From positions 62,001 to 126,000 of the forward strand of contig NZ_JAUXOD010000137.1 of the NCBI RefSeq assembly GCF_030682515.1: DNA of 64,000 nt. The letters run 5' to 3'. This DNA is from Hoeflea sp. (lineage in GTDB: Bacteria > Pseudomonadota > Alphaproteobacteria > Rhizobiales > Rhizobiaceae). The position numbers and the translations under genes are program-made. This document shows, in pieces, positions 63,042 to 64,000 of the stretch (position 1 is the stretch's first letter; each line of letters starts with the position of its first letter). Below the pieces are notes generated by a model. The model had not been told where the DNA came from and did no database searches. It saw only the letters and a program-made list of their open reading frames with translations.

Positions 63042-63611
63042 ATGAGCGTACCTCTTTTCTTGCTGGCCGTTCTCGCGGCCATGTTCTCGTTCCTCGCACC
63101 TGCCGTGGCCTCGACCTGGCTGAAGACCGGCAAGGAAACCACTCGGCCCTATGGCCATGTCGAGTACTGCTCGCGCAAACCGCACGATTGCAGCGGACGC
63201 TCCGCCCAGGCGCAGCTTCCTCCGGCGCGGCTTGATGTCCTGCGCGGCGTCAACGCCTCGGTGAACCGGTCGATCAAACCGGTGTCGGACCAGGTCGCTT
63301 TCGGCCGCAAGGAATTCTGGACATCGAAGGCCCGCGCCGGCGACTGCGAGGACTTCGCTCTGGCCAAGCGCGCCAGACTTTTGGGCAAGGGATTCAAGCC
63401 GTCGCAATTGCTATTGACCATGGGGCACAATGGCGTCGAGCCCCACACTGTGCTTGTGGTCAGGACCCGGGACGGCGACTATGTGCTCGACAATCTCGAT
63501 GACGAGGTCAATCCGGTGCAGTCCGCGCGCGTGAACTTCCTCAAGATCCAGTCTCCCGACCATGGCGGCCGCTGGCTGCGCGTCACCGGCAAGACCGGTC
63601 GGGCGCCCTGA
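63042..63611 (+). CDS. Bacterial transglutaminase-like cysteine proteinase (BTLCP), secreted
   Basis: A 189-residue exported protein with a signal peptide (1-24, AVAST). The catalytic triad of the family is visible: Cys102 in AGDCEDFALAKR, His135 in VEPHTVLVV and Asp150 in YVLDNLDD. Relatives include the periplasmic LapG-type proteases, but this short form lacks clear LapG context, so the target is unknown. AAGGAG lies 12 bases before the ATG. Confidence 0.88.
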   Translation: MSVPLFLLAVLAAMFSFLAPAVASTWLKTGKETTRPYGHVEYCSRKPHDCSGRSAQAQLPPARLDVLRGVNASVNRSIKPVSDQVAFGRKEFWTSKARAGDCEDFALAKRARLLGKGFKPSQLLLTMGHNGVEPHTVLVVRTRDGDYVLDNLDDEVNPVQSARVNFLKIQSPDHGGRWLRVTGKTGRAP

Positions 63612-63689
63612 GCGCGAGGCCTTTTCTCGCCGTCGAGCCTGACGCAAGCGCGAATGACAGCTGGGCCAATTTGCCATTAGCCACCGCGA

Positions 63690-64000
63690 ATGCCTGTGCT
63701 ATGGCTCAGGGCTCGTTCGCCGGAGGAGCTGCCGATCGCCGCCTATCGATTCGTCCATACCGCCGATATCCACCTCGATTCCCCGCTGCGCTCGCTGGCG
63801 CTGCGCAATCCCGAGCTCGCGGAACTGATTGGCGCTGCGACCCGCAAGGCGTTCGCTGCCACCATCGACCTGTGCCTTGACGAGCGGGTCGACGCGCTGC
63901 TGATCGCCGGCGATCTCTATGACGGCGACCAGACCTCGATGAAGACCGCGAGGTTCCTGGCGGGCGAACTCGGACGCCTGGCCAGCGCCGGCATCGCCAC
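63690..64000 (+). CDS. SbcD/YhaO-like DNA repair exonuclease subunit (3' truncated by window edge)
   Basis: The visible residues contain the calcineurin-fold nuclease opening YRFVHTADIHLDSPLRSL and the second metal motif ALLIAGDLYDGDQTS, as in metallophosphoesterases partnered with AAA-type SbcC-like proteins. The frame runs off the window end. The in-frame ATG at 63690 gives a 15-residue leader not usual in relatives; a strong GGAGGAG at 63722-63728 instead points to translation beginning near 63735, where the codon is ATC. Confidence 0.82.
   Translation, partial: MPVLWLRARSPEELPIAAYRFVHTADIHLDSPLRSLALRNPELAELIGAATRKAFAATIDLCLDERVDALLIAGDLYDGDQTSMKTARFLAGELGRLASAGIA

Overview
The window looks like a GC-rich chromosomal segment of a free-living, probably marine, alphaproteobacterium of the order Hyphomicrobiales (a Hoeflea-like member of the Rhizobiales would fit). 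The basis is the complete alphaproteobacterial-type sox cluster, the phn order with an alphaproteobacterial long PhnE2 and a DUF1045 gene, the betaine-lipid genes btaA-btaB, a transglutaminase-like cysteine proteinase of the BTLCP type, and one copy of a dispersed intergenic repeat common in Rhizobiales. Gene density is high and translational coupling (ATGA or TGATG overlaps) is frequent. I see no tRNA, rRNA, insertion sequence, prophage or CRISPR array.

Layout. 1-1.4 kb: the 3' part of a LysR regulator and a PACE-type efflux protein. 1.4-7 kb: a divergent peptide-type ABC importer. 7-12 kb: a HAD hydrolase, two esterase-type hydrolases and an arginine-deiminase-fold protein that has lost its catalytic residues. 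12-14.5 kb: an Fnr-type oxygen regulator, an L,D-transpeptidase and a phosphoribosyltransferase. Fnr-type boxes lie upstream of the deiminase-like gene and of the phosphoribosyltransferase operon, so this is a small candidate low-oxygen locus. 14.6-18.7 kb: two FAD oxidoreductases and a metallophosphoesterase. 18.9-21.5 kb: a secreted sensor-like protein and a chemoreceptor.

22-38.8 kb is a phosphate-starvation block. It holds phnC-D-E1-E2-DUF1045-phnM-phnN, phnG-H-I-J-K-L plus a hexapeptide acetyltransferase, the regulator phnF, and then plcP-btaA-btaB for replacing phospholipids with betaine lipids. A cobalamin riboswitch and bluB sit inside it on the opposite strand. Pho-box-like direct repeats with 11-bp period precede phnC and phnG.

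38.8-42 kb: a dispersed repeat, then modEABC for molybdate with a ModE box. 42-56.5 kb: sox genes for thiosulfate and sulfide oxidation (soxVWXYZABCDEF on the minus strand, soxSR on the plus strand), followed by two YeeE/YedE-type sulfur transporters flanking a Tat-exported metallo-hydrolase. The SoxC sulfite dehydrogenase needs molybdopterin, which fits the adjacent molybdate importer. 56.8-62.8 kb: urtABCDE urea transport behind a well-formed sigma-54 promoter. 63-64 kb: a secreted cysteine proteinase and the start of an SbcD-like nuclease.

The segment is therefore an accumulation of nutrient-limitation and lithotrophy modules (P, Mo, S, N) whose control sites can largely be read from the DNA. 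The least explained items are the deiminase-like pseudoenzyme under Fnr control, the SoxR homologue lacking one of the two sensing cysteines, and the shared AT-rich motifs between sox transcription units.
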